Of a DNA stretch of 64,000 nt, positions 24,666 through 38,697 are shown piece after piece; position 1 is the stretch's first letter; every line of letters starts with the position of its first letter. A program made the translations under genes and the position numbers. The stretch comes from Paralichthys olivaceus (lineage: Eukaryota > Chordata > Actinopteri > Pleuronectiformes > Paralichthyidae). Location of the stretch: positions 8,787,001 through 8,851,000 of the forward strand of contig NC_091108.1 in assembly GCF_024713975.1 (NCBI RefSeq). The letters run 5' to 3'. Below the pieces are notes generated by a model. That model did not search any database and was not told the DNA's origin. It was given only the letters and a program-made list of their open reading frames with translations.

Positions 24666-24908
24666 CTATGATATTTTTGAATATCATTTAGCATTAAATC
24701 TATATTTATATTTAATATTAAATTCCTAAGAAAAGGTACCTAAAAATGACAGAAACCATACTTGACAAAAATGTATCCATCAGGGAAGCCTTACGTTGGT
24801 GAAAAACAACCTTTTCAATAATTAAGGGGTGACGAAATGAATAAATGAGATGTCAGTTCATCAAAATATATTTATTTGAACTACAGGAACAAGCTTGAAA
24901 ATAGTGAC
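24666..24908. other. Short AT-rich intergenic spacer
   Basis: Between the LINE fragment and inverted-repeat copy 2. No feature was recognised; it may include more decayed LINE. Confidence 0.4.
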
Positions 24909-25279
24909 TTAAGGTTCACTGTGTAGAATTTTGTGACATCTAGTGGTGAAGTGTCACTTGCAGCTGAATACCCCTCACCCCACCCTCCCCTTCCAAACAT
25001 GAAAGATAAACTGTGGTAGTTGTCTTAAAAACTCAAAAGGTGTTTAGTTTGTCCAGTTTGGACGACTGTAATAAAGAAAATAAAAACATGGCGCCCTCCG
25101 TAGAGAGGACCCACTCCTGATGTAAATATAGAGTATTTAAATATAAAGCCCTATTGTAGGGTAAAAAGAACAATTTGTACAATATTGGTGAAACACACAT
25201 ATTGTACATCACTAGGATTATTTTATGTTGAATTTCTTCCAATAGATGCTTTCACCTAAATCTTACACACTGAACCTTT
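24909..25279. mobile_element. Inverted-repeat non-autonomous element, copy 2
   Basis: Same family as 14825-15193. The left end is TTAAGGTTCACTGTGTAGAA and the right end is TTACACACTGAACCTTT. It shares the interior words ACATCTAGTGGTGAAG, CCTTCCAAACATGA and GATGTAAATATAGAGTATTT. Its ends are more diverged than those of copy 3. Length is about 371 bp; there is no coding capacity. Confidence 0.85.
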
Positions 25280-25404
25280 GGTGTAATCAAGGCTAGCTCA
25301 GGTTTTCTTTGTACCTGTGTGATTTCTTTTCAATGTATTAATTTAAAAAAAATTGGATTCTGGCTCGACTAGATATGTAGTGCAGCATTTTGGTTTTAGG
25401 CATT

Positions 25405-25680
25405 GAAAAAGTGTGTTCAGACATTATTCCCCTTGATGCCACTATGAGGTCAGCCACGGTGGTTTTTAGTGAAATATCATAGCAACTGTTGGATGGACTG
25501 AAAAGCCGAATTTGCCTTAGGACAAAATAACAGTTTTAGATGTGCTTTGAATTTAGTTCTAATCTGCAAATGTTTGCTAACACGCTAAACTCAGCTGGTG
25601 ACATGGTAAACATACCTGCTAAACATCATCATGTTAGAATTGCCGCAGTGAGCATTAGCAAGCCGACATAAGCAAAACAA
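25405..25680 (+). repeat. Dispersed teleost repeat fragment
   Basis: Contains GCCACTATGAGGTCAGCCA, AACTGTTGGATGGACTG, AACACGCTAAACTCAGCTGG and CATACCTGCTAAACATCATC. This word order is characteristic, from memory, of a common teleost interspersed repeat. The copy is diverged and non-coding, and its borders are approximate. Confidence 0.6.
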
Positions 25681-27089
25681 CCCCAATCTCTAAATACAGC
25701 CTTACAGAGCTTTTAAGCTGTAGATGCTTACGAGTGATAGGGTATAAATAAATAAAAAGCTTAAACTATAACTGTTCAAAACTAAAATAAACACTTAAAT
25801 ACCCTTGTAAGTTTGTGTTACTGATGCATTTTAAGGGTTGGGAACTATCTTTTTCCAAAGTAAAATGACTCATGACTCATCTGTTTTTTCTATTTGCACA
25901 TCTGCACATGAAAAAACAGTAAGGAAAAGAAAAAGAGAGAGTACTGCAAAATGATTGTTCTTGACCCTCCCTTGATTTTCAAATAGCATTTCTTGTTTTC
26001 CCCTGTGACCTTTTGGGGGTAACTGTCGTTTAATGCACCGTTAAAAGGCTGCAGCTGGAAAAGTGAGCAGGAACATTTTTAACAACCTCACAAAGCCCCT
26101 AAAGCCTAAACCCAGAGCTGTCTCTGACCACCTCACGCACAAGAGGAAGCCGTCCCTCAAACCGCAGACTCCAAATGCTGCATGTCAATCTTCCACATCG
26201 GGCAGATGCACTGGTCATTTTTCTGTCCGAGCCTATCGTGTATTGATTCTGAAAGCTCTCCTGACCATGGTTGAATTGTGTTAAACATAATTCAAACTTG
26301 GATGCGGTGTGTGTGAGATATAGTGGAGACCTTGAAGGCGTCCAGGAAAAATGGGGAGGCGAGGGCTTGTGTTTTCGCTTATTTCCAGAGGGGGTGAAGA
26401 GGGATCTGCGCTGAATGTATTTCCTGGAGGAACTGCAAATCTTGAAGGAGAAGCCACAGTCAAAAAAAGATTCATTTCATCATAAAGAGGATATACACCC
26501 AGTCTGCATCCTGAAGTTGTAGCAATCGATAATGTATGTGTCTGAAAAACTGTGTTCCCATAGAAAAAACACAAGTTCTATTACCGGTCCTTGGATATGA
26601 TGACATATATAATCTGTATGACTGCAGTCTAGAGAATTAAGGACACAGAGGAAATATGGAGGACGGGTGAAACATGCACACACATGCAGCTTAATAAGAA
26701 AACCTGTTTAAGTATGTTAGTCATCAGAGCAGGCAACTGGGTAAATGGCACGACAAGGGGTGCCAGTGTTCATATTAGATCCAGGGCCTGGGGGTATCAT
26801 TGTGTATTATGAGTTCAACATTAATTGCTGCCGTTGGGAACGTTTGTTCTTGACGTAATTACTTGTCAGAGGGAACCCTGACTCTCGACGACGCACGAGC
26901 TTTGGAGAAACATGTTTTGTGACAAATAACTCAGGTTTTTAACAAGACAGAGCTGACTCCAAAAACCCTAAAGAATTAATGGTTCCCTCTCTCTTACTGG
27001 AGTTTATAAAGTAATTGCAGCTTCAGCAGACTTGGGGGAAAAAAACTAAACAAAACGGTGTTTAATATGAATTTTTTTTTTCAGAAATT
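25681..27089. other. Intergenic, nothing recognised
   Basis: No coding exon, RNA gene or repeat could be supported. Open frames such as 26281-26574 (minus) lack any family resemblance. Confidence 0.45.
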
Positions 27090-27370
27090 ACAGAGCTGAA
27101 ACAATTAGTCGATTATCAAGAGGAAAATATTTGGCAAGAGTTTTGATAATAGATTATTAGTTTTAATCATTTTTCAAGCACATATGCTAAACATCCTCTT
27201 ATTTCATCGTCTCATTTGTGAGGATTTTCTGCTTTACTCCTCTAATGCGATAGAAAACTGAACATCGACTGTTGGTCAGACATAATAAGACATCTGGAGA
27301 TTCCACTTAAGGATTACAATTACAATTTTCTGATATTTAATCGGCCTAAATAACTGATCAATTAAAAATA
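27090..27370. repeat. Probable dispersed repeat fragment
   Basis: Words such as GAAACAATTAGTCGATTATC, TTTTGATAATAGATTATTAG and TTCTGCTTTACTCCTCTAATG recall a teleost interspersed repeat whose two ends carry ATTAATCGATTA-type inverted words. It is diverged, so both borders and assignment are uncertain. Confidence 0.4.
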
Positions 27371-27404
27371 TATATATATAGTTATATATATAACTATATA
27401 TATA
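27371..27404. repeat. Perfect AT palindrome
   Basis: 34 bp perfect palindrome: ten bases of TA repeat, the self-complementary core GTTATATATATAAC (27381-27394), then ten more bases of TA repeat. It continues into further TAACTATATA units to about 27415. Such sequences can extrude as cruciforms and vary in length. Confidence 0.85.
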
Positions 27405-27415
27405 ACTATATATAT

Positions 27416-30400
27416 TGAAATCTAAATCAAATCATCTAAAATCAACCTAAAATTGAACATAAACAAGGTTTTGATCTCAGATTTCACTGTCACTCTTCAC
27501 ATTTATTGCTCTGCTTGACCATTTGACATGCACGCACACCCACATCAACACTCTGGAGCAGGCAATCATACATGTACACACACACCACACACACTCAGGC
27601 ACACACATGCCGTGTTGGACTCTGAAGCCCTGTGACCGCCATGTCCATCTTTTCAAACGCTGTTCAGACAGAAGAAAAACCTTGGCCATCAGCTCTCCTC
27701 TCTGAACCTGTCCATCACTGTCACTCTGGATCAGTGGTGCAGAACTCATCCTTCCACTCCCGCTGGTCCCCGCTGGACTGGACTTGCTCAGTCTAGCCCC
27801 TCATATCGCTGTCAGGAGTCCCAACTGACAGCCTGCTGCTGCAGCTGATTCCAGTTTGCTGGCCATGCTATGGGCTGACTCCATCAATCTGTGCTCTGGC
27901 AGTGGGTGGCCATCTGGTAAGGAGAAGCTTTGATAGGTACGATGATTGAGTTATTCATAAGGGCATCTTAACACCCGAAAAGCACCATCGCAATGCATGA
28001 AACGGCATCGTGTTGGAAGGGCATTCCCTAACTTCGACATGAGAATACTCAAATCCTGCAGTTCACAGGCAGAGGTGGAGATGAGGGTAAAACATGCACA
28101 CATTCTGCAGTGTCTCAAATGCTCGACCAGACCGGATGTCGCACCAGTCTTCCGTCTGTGAACCAGCACAGGCCTTTTCCCTCTCTCTCTCTTTCTCTCT
28201 CTCTCTCCCCCCCTCCCTCTCTCTTTCTGCACCACATGTGTGAATTCTATTGTAATGGCCGGGGTTTCCAGAGATTTCTGGATCTCTCAAACAAACCACA
28301 ACAGGCGGTAAAACCCAGCTTCTCAACCTCCCACAGAGATGGGGACAGTCGGTGGAGAAGTGAGAGTGGGGATTGGAATTTAATTACAGCCTTAAAACCC
28401 TCAGAGTCCAATATGAGAGAGAGGGATGAGACATAAATCTACAGGGGTGCCTTTGTTTGTACGGTGGCTACAACAAGAAAATCATTCAAAACCCACTGTG
28501 GAGACACTCAACTCCGTAGAACAGTGGTTCAAAGTTTGACGGGTGAACAACTGGGTTTTTAAAGACTGACATTCACTCATTCACCACAGCTTTCTTTAAT
28601 TAAAGTCTCCATTCTGGTTCTACTATGGAAAACGGCACTTCAGTAACAGAGTGGAAATAACTAAGACAAATATAGATTTGATTACACACCCCGGGCGATG
28701 CGCCAGATGATATATTCGACTGTATATTAAAATTATGGTTGAATTTCAACAACTGACACAAAAAAAACGAGACTTTAACTGTTTCCCAGCCAGAGTTTCA
28801 CCAGGGAGTTCACTGATTAACTATTGAGAAGGTTTACTGAACTATCTGCGTCTTGCAGTGCATCACTTGGGGGATCTGAGATTCATGGCTAAAATCATTC
28901 TGTCTTTTTCCACATTGCTGAACGTAAACGCAACGTCCTTGTGTCTGAGCGAAGGACCATGGATGTACTATTACAAGGGAACCTATGGCCTTATGATTGG
29001 ATTCAAAGCTGCTTTGGCGGACACATCAAGGGAATTTTCTGGGCTGCAGATTGGCCAGACTGGCGGCAGAGCATAGAATCTGCAGAGTGAGTTAAAAGTC
29101 ACAGGCCTGCTCCCAATCCATTGTATTTAAGCCAGGGTGGGGCACCGAGGATGAAAACCAGATTGGGTGCTCCACATACTATTCCACACACAGCATGAAG
29201 AATAAGGCCTTAAGGACACTTTCTGTTTCTTCCTCCTCTGTCTCATATTTTGTTGCAGAGACAGCTAGGAAGTGTTGTTTTAGGACTGGACTGGACTCCG
29301 CTGTGATAGGTGTGACAGGGAACTCTTAGATTCACTGTTGTGTGGGTTGCAGTGTGACTCAGAGCAAGAGCAAAAACAGCCTTGTGGTTCTGCAAGAGGC
29401 TGTCAGGGGGTGGGGCATCCGCTAGTGCAGAAATCCAGATGTAGGTCACTGCCAAAAAATTCCAAAATCCTGATGTTCTGGCCAACGAGGAGGCTGCGAA
29501 ACCCTCTCCATGTAAATAACGTCAGCAAATCACCCCCTACAATCCCTTCCATGAGGAATCTGGAGACATTTAAGCCGAGACAGCCATGAGAATACAAACC
29601 GCATGTCTTCTTCTGTTAGGGTTTCTTAAATCACCTAAACTCTGTTAAAACAAAATATCAGGGGGCAATTTGACAGAGACACGTCAGGGAATGGACGTGG
29701 GGGTATGACGCCTTTGTGGGGCTTATACATATAAAGAATTTGGGATACTCAACATGTTGGCCATGATTGTTTTTGGCACCAATATCACGCTAATATACCT
29801 TTTCAAACTGACTGGGTTTGCTCAACAAATTGCGACAAAATCTTGCTGTCTTTTGGTTTGTCTGGACAGATGTCTTTGCGCATGCATGTGAGGTTGTGAA
29901 CAGAGCTGTGTGCTGAACTCTCCACTGATATAACCTGACAAAAACCTCTGCATTTCAGCTAAGATGACGAGCCTGGTATATGAAAAAGTGCCATGCACAA
30001 CCAAAAGCCAAGGATTCCACACACAAAAGGTGGTTGGGAAATAGCCTTCAAAAAATCAACACTGTCAAAATTGAGAGTTTCTGATGTGTGCATGTCAATT
30101 CCACCTGTTTTCTATTCATTTGTGTAATCGCAGCCATGCAAGTGTCATCATTCCCTGATTCCAGTTCCGAGATTCTTCCCTCCAATTTTACCTCCATTTT
30201 CTGACACATGCAGTCTCTTTCAACAAATGTGAATACTTTTTTTTTCTTTCCCTAGGAGCTGCAAGGTGTTGCCCACCACATGTTTCACTCTCAGTCCCAC
30301 CCGCTCTGACATTTTGATTTGGAGATGAGGCTTTTGAAAATCTACTCAATTTAGCTGTGTGTGCGATGGTGATGAGAAATATGGAAATGATTAAAACCAG

Positions 30401-33257
30401 AGGAGTGATCCACATAAATGTTCATGTGGCTTTCTGGACTTAATAGTTACTTTGAGATGCCACCTCCTAGCTCGACATTTTCTCTCCATAACATCCCAGC
30501 AGAGTGACATCTGGACCTCATGCAACACAACCACTGTTACACTTCAAATGTCAGTTTAGCTGTCATTACTTATCTCTCCAACAGAGCACTGCGACAATGT
30601 ATTCATTCACTTTTCATCGTAGAGATAAAATATCTCAATTAAGACTGTAACCAACACTTATCTTCATGATGAATTGATCGCTTTGATTTTTTTAAACTTA
30701 ATAAAACTAGTAGGGCACACCCCCACTGAAACTGATGGGCCATTTTAGTACCATGCTGCATATACAGATTTAGATCAGATACATCTAGGTCATTGTATGG
30801 ATTAGCACGAAATGTATCCAACAATAATACTATAAATATAATAATGATGATCATAATAAAGTCAGTGTGAAGTGGAAAATAGAATTCCAAATTTGGTTTT
30901 GTCTGACCAAACCTTAAAACCTTTATTCATATTTAATAATATGTCACATTAGACTAAGAAAACCTGCAAATATTAACATTTAAAAAACTAGGAATTGTCA
31001 GTATTTTTGCTTTACAATTACCCTAATTTGCTTTTTTTTTATAATTTTGGTGGACTGGTCTTTTAAATATATATATTTATTATTGTTATCAAAAATGAGA
31101 GAAAAGGACATAGGTTGTATCACTATTCTATACAAATATAATTTTAGAAACTAGTTGAGTTAATTATGGGCAGGGAGAATTCTAGTATGTTTTCATAACA
31201 TAATGGCTACGCACCTTCTCCCCCTCCTTGATGAAAATACCCTGTGAACTCAGCTCTAAACAACATGTTGAAGCTAGCCGTGCACACATGACATGTATGA
31301 GCTGTGGCATGTCAACATGACTGGTTGTATTTATCCCAGCACAGGCTGCGACTGACCAGCCACGCACGCGCTGCTGTATCCAGTCGCTGAGGTTAATTAA
31401 CTATCTGGAAACTATTTCAGTACTGCCAAGTTTGTGTCACTTCAGGTATGTCTCCATTTAATGTCTTCCGCTCTAAGTATAGATGGCTGGCACCGGCTCA
31501 GGCTGCTTTTCCGTTGTGAGGACTCATAATGACAGAACAGAGAATGCAACGATGTGGGCACAGAGTCAGAAAGGTTTCACTCGCAGGCTCCCTGAAGAAC
31601 CGCGTGTTTTGCCAAAAAATGCCAAGGCGGACATTAGAATGACAAACATCCTCATCTCTTTTGCATTAGTTGTTTTTTTCATCCAACATACACACTGGAG
31701 CTTGTGCAATCCCATCAGTTGGTTTTAAAGGAGGTTGGGGTATTTTTGTAAGAAATCACAGAAATAATCACTGCAGCTTCCAGGTTATTTCAAAGCAAAA
31801 GAACAGACATGTTAAACTGCTGTTTGGTGCCTTGCCCGTATTTACTTGGTGCTTTAGCATAATCAATTACTGCATGAAAGGCCCTTGTCATATTGTTGTG
31901 TGGCTTGTACCTGTGACATGTGGATCTTATCTCTCCTGTTGGGACAGTTGTTGCTGCACAATTCATTGGGGAACATCAAAGCTTCTCTTCTCTATGTAAA
32001 ACAGCAGAAGGCTCTCAGCTGCTTCCTATCTGAGGCACAGTCGATTGCCACTTCAGGATGGATCTGGGATTTCTGCCTCACAACAAACACGTATTAACAT
32101 GTCACATTTATCTGTAGATATGATAGAATTTATTACAATATTTACATTAAACGACGCAGAAGCGAGGCGTTAAAAATCTCTGTGCGACAAATTCCTGATG
32201 CATAACCTTCATCTTCTCTGTGTGTGTCTCTGTGAAGGGAAAAGATAATCTGGTGTCGCATATATTACGTGAATGCAGCATTTCAGTTCTCACCTTACTA
32301 TGAAATTATTAATTAACTGCATTTACTATTCACACTTCACAGTGCATTCCACATCACTTCACTGAGTAGAGGATTTATTAAAGAAAGAGGCTAAACTGCT
32401 GTGTTTATGCAGCGCTGCAGTAAAAGTCTTTTTACTCAGTGTTTCTGACATTTAAACTCGCATCCAGAAAAAATAACTGGGACCACAGTGGGGAGAAAAA
32501 AATCAAAGAAACATCACTGTTTTCTTTTGGTTTCTGTGAAATTATTTAATTTTTAACATTCACATGTGAGTGCGTGCGTGTGTGAGCAGAGTGAGGAGGG
32601 CAGATAGATTTAGGTGCATGGGTGGAACTGGATTATTGCCAACAAGTTCAAATTGAAGACTGTTTTTGCATTGTTCACAGTGAGTGATTGCTGAGTGTGA
32701 GGCATTAGTTATGCTGACTGCAGCACCATAAATAATATTTTACTGTGGCGAGGACGTGTGTGTCTGGTAGCATGACATCTGGGTTTTAATTCTGGGAGAA
32801 AAAATCCCATATCTGCATGATCCTACTAACGCAAGCCATCTGAAGAGAATACAGATGAGAGATGGTCCCTATATTCTCCCAGAACCTCCTTCGACAACAG
32901 TGCATGGCAACACACGGCCATGACCTTGGCTGATTAAACATTCTTCCTGGTCTGTGTTTTCAAAACCCAGCCTGCTCTCTGCGTCTCTATAGTATGTATG
33001 AATCGAGCACCTGCAATGTGCTGGGCCATAAATATAGATAAAATATTCTAACAGTGGAGGGGTTTGTATAAGAGCTTATTTGTGGTTTTATATGCATACA
33101 TGCATATGATGGCAGGGATATGCATGTGTTTGAAGATCAATATGATTTCAGTGCACGTGGCCTGTGGGGTTTATTATCACTCATTTTAATGAGGTAACAA
33201 GTGATAGGGCAACAACATCACTAAGAGTAATGATCCACTAGGAGAGTGCAAAGACCG
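27416..33257. other. Intergenic, no gene recognised
   Basis: About 5.8 kb without recognisable coding sequence. It contains a CA-rich patch near 27570-27610, a CT-rich tract at 28179-28225 and AT-rich single-copy DNA. Short open frames on both strands have no domain-like content. Confidence 0.45.
28179..28225. repeat. CT-rich simple repeat
   Basis: Imperfect CTCTCT/TTTCTC/CCCC pyrimidine tract. The opposite-strand open frame rich in E-R-E-R is an artefact of it. Confidence 0.85.
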
Positions 33258-33271
33258 CCACCAGATGGCTC
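33258..33271 (+). promoter_or_regulatory. CTCF-like motif
   Basis: CCACCAGATGGCTC matches the vertebrate CTCF core CCASYAGRKGGCRS at 13 of 14 positions. It stands in the gene-free region between adgrl2 and prkacb, where an insulator would be plausible. Occupancy cannot be judged from sequence. Confidence 0.3.
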
Positions 33272-36200
33272 GGTGGGGAATGACTGGAATACCAAACAAG
33301 CTTTTACAAACAGAATCCTTTCACTTGCAAGGCTAGGTAGCATAATTTCTGCCATGTTTACAGAAATAGACTTGAAACAGCCTATTAGAGGGTTTGAGCC
33401 AAGAAAGGGAAGCAAAACGGATGATGTCCCTCGCTCTGGTCCACGCTCAGGAAACACATCATGACTTATACATTCTATGAATGAAAATAACTCTTTCACA
33501 CGATTGCCACGGCAGACTCATATTTTCAGGAAAATAATGACGTTCAAGGGTCTCTAATGTGGGGGTGCTAAATGTCTCATTGCAGTGCTGGAGATACACG
33601 GTATCGTGTGGGCCAGACTGATTCCTGGTTTCATTTCATAGCAAATTGTCGGCTCTTTGAAGCCTTTAGTCGCCACATGGTGACACTGGAAATGGTCTAT
33701 TCAATACCTGTTATATTGTCACTAGACCCACTAGTCCTCCAGCAGCCTCCAGACCTCTGTGAGATTGGAGAGGAACAAAGGGAATATGAATTAAGTCTGT
33801 AACTGAGCTGGCCCTTGGCATACGTCTGAATTCAGCAGTGCTTCATGAGCCTTTCATCTGATCCCGGTCTGATAATACTGGGTCTTAATTACAACGGTAG
33901 CAGGCAGACCTAGGCTAGAGAAAAGATGTTGAACACAGGAAGCAGAGCTATCAGGAGAGTTGGAAAAAAAGATGGGGTGAGAATACCACTCCCACATTCT
34001 TGATTTATAAAGGGAAAGTTGGAGTCAAGCTGAATACTGAAAGATCAGAAAGTTACCCTGGAATCAGCAGTGTCTTGAGCAATACGTGTGAGACGCCTCT
34101 GCAGACTCCACAGCTCTGATTCTGTGCTATTTAACAAGCCATTCCCTGTTGAACACTGGTACCTGAGGCCAAAACTGTCTCTCATGTCCAAGGAGAAATT
34201 TAGAGCTATTTGAGAAGTGTAATAATGTGAATTGAGTTTAAGTCCAGACACGGTCACATCTTGTTAAGGCAGACACAGAGCATGAACTGCAGGTCTGCAA
34301 TGGCTAAATATTTAGAGCAGAGGCAGCAGTCGTTTTATTTGCATGAAACATGACCGCAGTCTGCTGCGCTGATGCCAGAAAGTCATTTAATCAGTGCTCG
34401 GAAAACAAAGGAGTGGAAAAAAAATGGAACAATGCAAAAGTTAGAAGCTGAACTGTCACATTTCGTAGAGACTCATTTATAAGACTTATGGTGAAAACAA
34501 CAAAAAGAAAGCAACAGCTGCCAGGATGCAAGAATATACAGGATATATAGAGAACAGCCTACAAGACTACAATCATGTGTACATTAATTTTTAGTCTGAC
34601 CTTTCTCTTGCAATGTCTCCTGTATCTGGTCTAATTGAATTGTACATTTTGGTACAATGGAAGCTATAGTAACACCATGATGGGCTCTCAACCAGTTTTT
34701 AAGGACACAAAAAAAGTACAAAAACTACTTCAAACAGATCAATGAAACATCATCAGAACGAGAGTTCCTCTTCAGCATGCTCTCACAGAGGCTCTGCAGA
34801 AGTTGCTGTCTGTGGATTTGACGAGCAGAGCTGGGTCAGGTGGGGTGTTTGATCTCAGTCGTTATCAGTATGATGCTTTTAATTGATACAGGTTCGTCCC
34901 CTGCAGCGGGTTCAGGTGAAACATTACATTTATCCCCTCTGTCCCTGAGACGTGCTTCTGAGTCACCTCTGTCCCTGAGGTGAGATCTAACATCTAAGAC
35001 TGCAGAGTCATAACTTAAGTGTTTTTTTACAGGACCATACCAGCGTTTTTGTGCTTTGTGCCGATTTTTCTGCAAACTGTGCATATTCTATTCTGCTGCA
35101 AACCATTTTCCAAAGCGTACAACAGCATTTTAGATGAGTAACTGAATGTTTTATCCTTCTTGGGAGACACCGTTCACTTTCAAGATGATAATGACTTGGC
35201 AGAGATTTGGAATTAGATTGTTTATCCATTTTTCTTTGTAATTTATAAATTAAAACGTTAAAGTAGTTGGAAAACTTCAAACCTGAAAGACAAATATTTA
35301 TGCAAACATAAACATAACCTTGTCATTTCTCTTAATATTCAGAATTTGAGTAAGCTCCTGGAACTGTAGCCACCCAGCTAACTCTGAATAAATGATTGAA
35401 AGAAACTATTTCCCTGTAAGGGATTAAAAAATGCAACTTAAAATAGTTTATTTTGTTTTATTTTACATTATGAAAGTTTTATACTTTTCATAAAACTTAG
35501 ATATAGAATATAGTTCAGCTTATATGTATATGTAGGCATATATTCTAGCTCATCCCTAAAGTGACACTGTGTGTGTTCTATAACATATAAATGACATGTA
35601 ATAACTAAGGGAGTAAAATATTATTCAAAAATACCTTTTGAAGGTTTAAAACTCCATGCATTATGTGCTCACTATGTTGTTCGAGCTAACCCATCAGGTA
35701 AGCAAACTGCCTAGTCACTGTTCAAATGAAGCTTCCACACAGCAACACGGACGTCCAAGAGGAGGTTTATTTATGAACCTGATACATCTTAGATGAGTAT
35801 TGAGTCCCATCAAGCTATTGTTTTTGTCCACAAACATCTTGGTTTTCATCTCTAGATGTTGGATTTTCTTCACCAGTAAGAGTTTACATCAGCTCTTTGC
35901 CATTTCCTTCTGGCAAACAGTGTACTAGCCTATAGTCTGATTTTTTTTTATGTTTTTTGTTTTTTGCTGGAAACAGCTGCTCATGGTTTTAAAACACAGG
36001 GTTTGTTGAGAACAGAGAGACTCAGCCACGCAGTCCACACGCAGACCAGAAAACCAAAATCACGAGCTAAAAATGTCTGCGAGCTGTGAGCTGCATGACT
36101 GGATCGTATTTCTCAAAATTTAAATTCACTTCACTTGACTGAAAATGTGAATTCGGGAGCTTTTTGCACGAGAATAGTTGCTGAGATTCCTACAAGCCTT

Positions 36201-36480
36201 TGGTCACTGGAGCTTTCTCTGAGCTCTTGAAAGCATTTTCGAAACAATCCGGCCTTTTAAAGTGCATTACCACGCGACCATTAACTCAACATACAGACGA
36301 AGAATAAAGATGAATAAAAGTCCGTTATGATGGATTACCTTTCTCAGGCAGGTCTCTTGATGTTGAGTGTCACAGCATTTGGAAATGAACTGAAACCAAT
36401 AGCTGTCTGGGAGGTGGAAAAGCTTCATTCATCAATCTAAAAACATATGGACAAAAGTCAAGGAGGTAAAAGGTCAAAGG
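33272..36480. other. Intergenic, no gene recognised
   Basis: AT-rich, apparently single-copy DNA. There is a small direct duplication of CACCTCTGTCCCTGAG-like text near 34936-34980. No exon or RNA gene could be supported. Confidence 0.45.
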
Positions 36481-36510
36481 CTTAAAAGTCAAGGAGGATT
36501 GACTTTTAAG
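36481..36510. repeat. Perfect 12-bp hairpin
   Basis: CTTAAAAGTCAA (36481-36492), loop GGAGGA, then the exact reverse complement TTGACTTTTAAG (36499-36510). An extra copy of AAAAGTCAAGGAGG precedes it at 36453-36466. Confidence 0.85.
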
Positions 36511-38697
36511 ATGTATTGGGGGGGGTGTCAACGGATTTCTACCGCCTGCATTACACTGCGTCGCCTAGCGTCTGTGAGAAAGCGGTTCAAAACTTCGACC
36601 CTTGTGTGCAAAGCCCTGTGGTCGTACGCTTTCATTTAAAACCATACATGAGTCATGACAAGTCGTTTGTCATGACGATGTTATATAGCACGAAACCAGC
36701 GCCATAAATGATTATGACCAGTGTCATGTCTTATCAGTTCTGGCATTACACAGGTTTTACAGTACCACTGCTTAAGTTTAATATCATCATAGGCCATTTA
36801 CTGCACTGTTTGCATTGCTTTGAAGGATTTATGTCCGGACGACTCGCTGTCCAGCGTTCCTACAGAAGGGGGCTTATGTCGGTCCCAGGAGTGCAAAGAT
36901 TGGGGATGGAAACAGTTGACTTGAGGGTAACACTCTCACTCGGCTGGGGCAGGGTGGGGGAGGCAGACATTTAAAAGAGCTTACTGCTGTAGCTTTCACT
37001 CTGGCTTTGATTGTCTTTGCTTTGATCTGGTTTGGAGCGGCCATGTTGTGCAGTGTTATCCTCCCATAATCTCTGCCATCTCTGAAACGCTGCAGTGGAA
37101 AAGACACTGACTGGATTTCTCTGTCTCAATGCTGCCTCAACCAATATTTTCACCCCCCCCCCCCCCGCAGAAAGCATGAATCACCTTATCTATGACTAAA
37201 AAAAAAAACTGGAGACAGATCTTCTGAGGGAACGCTGAATACATTATAAATAAAAAAACACATGGTTCAGTCTGTCAAGGAGGAAAATAATAGTTGTTTG
37301 AAATAAAATATATAAATATGACACTCACAAGGTGACTCGGACCACTTTTTTTCTGCTGTACTTCGTTTTTCGACTCCCTCGTGCGTGCAGTGCTTTGTTA
37401 ATGAGCCGACCTTCCTCTTAATAAAATGCAACATTACCTTCCTTTCAGCAGCTAAAACAGTGAACCGCAGAGAAGCTGGTATGTGCTGTTTTCTAGGGGG
37501 GGGATTTTGAAGTGCGAGCACTAAAGCAGAACTTCAAAGGGATATTGTGCATCTTTCCCAAATTAGCAGCCTGAGCAACTGTCTGAGCACTTTTAGACCG
37601 TCCTCTGTTGGTAAGAATACATTATCTTGCGGTTGTGAAATTATAGGCATTTATGTTGTAGTGCACCACTGAGCCTGCCACAGGACAAAAAGGCGTAGAT
37701 ATTCCCTGCATGGAGGCACAAAGGAGACTGGGTGAAGAGAATTGAAACGGAGTGGAGTTATGTTTTTTGGGTCAATATTCCCAGACATATGTATAGTATA
37801 TATGTATATGATACCTCTTCATGTGCAGTGCTCACCCAGCTTGGAGCTAATATATGAACCTTGCTTAAAAGCAAAGAAAAAAATGGGAAGCAAAGATATG
37901 AGGCATGTCCTGCATACTTATGGCTCTTGCTCCAAGTCAAATTCTTAACATCTTAATAAAAGCAGATAAAAAATGAACTACATGATAGTTTCAATTAGAC
38001 GTTAGGCCTTTGCAATGGGTCATTTGAGCCTGTTGTGCGGGGTCCAAAGTACATATGCAACATAAATATATTCAGCGAGCAAGCTGTCACGAGTGTTGAC
38101 AACATTTGGAAGACCTTCTGCAGTTTGCACATGATTTGTATCACCTGCATGTCATTAAACCATGAGCATTTGTTAGCAGTGTGAGCTGCGATAAAGACAG
38201 GACCTACATCACGCTGAAATATCTGATCGGTCCGCAGCTGAGGACGAGGCAACACAGTCCTCTCGGTGCTGTGAGGGTTTTTTTTCTTTTTCCATCTTAA
38301 TTACATAAACAAATGCATGATTAAAAGTTGTACTGAAGCTCCGCGCCAGCTGTGTGAGGCGAGCTGACACAGCTGTATACATGTGTCTTGCACACTAAAT
38401 CAAATGTCCCATTGTGCTCATCTGGAATGAATTAGGCTGCGGGAGGGAGGGGGACCTGGAGGCTTTGATATACAGAGGAGGAAATGGGTAATGTCCTGGA
38501 ACCACATGCAACATCCTAATAGGAGCTGGTGACTGATAAGAAGGAGATAACCAGATCATCACTGTCCATCTGCAACCTGTAACCTCTTCTTTCGCTCACT
38601 CAAGCTCTTTTTTTTTTTTTTTTCTCACAACCTTGAAAACAGTGCTAATATTAACAAATTAACGAAGATACAATGGGGACCAGTATGAGACTTTCCT
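36511..38697. other. Intergenic, no gene recognised
   Basis: Contains short homopolymers (a C-run near 37152-37166, an A-run near 37199-37208 and a G-run near 37496-37503) and otherwise single-copy-looking DNA. No coding exon was recognised. Confidence 0.45.
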
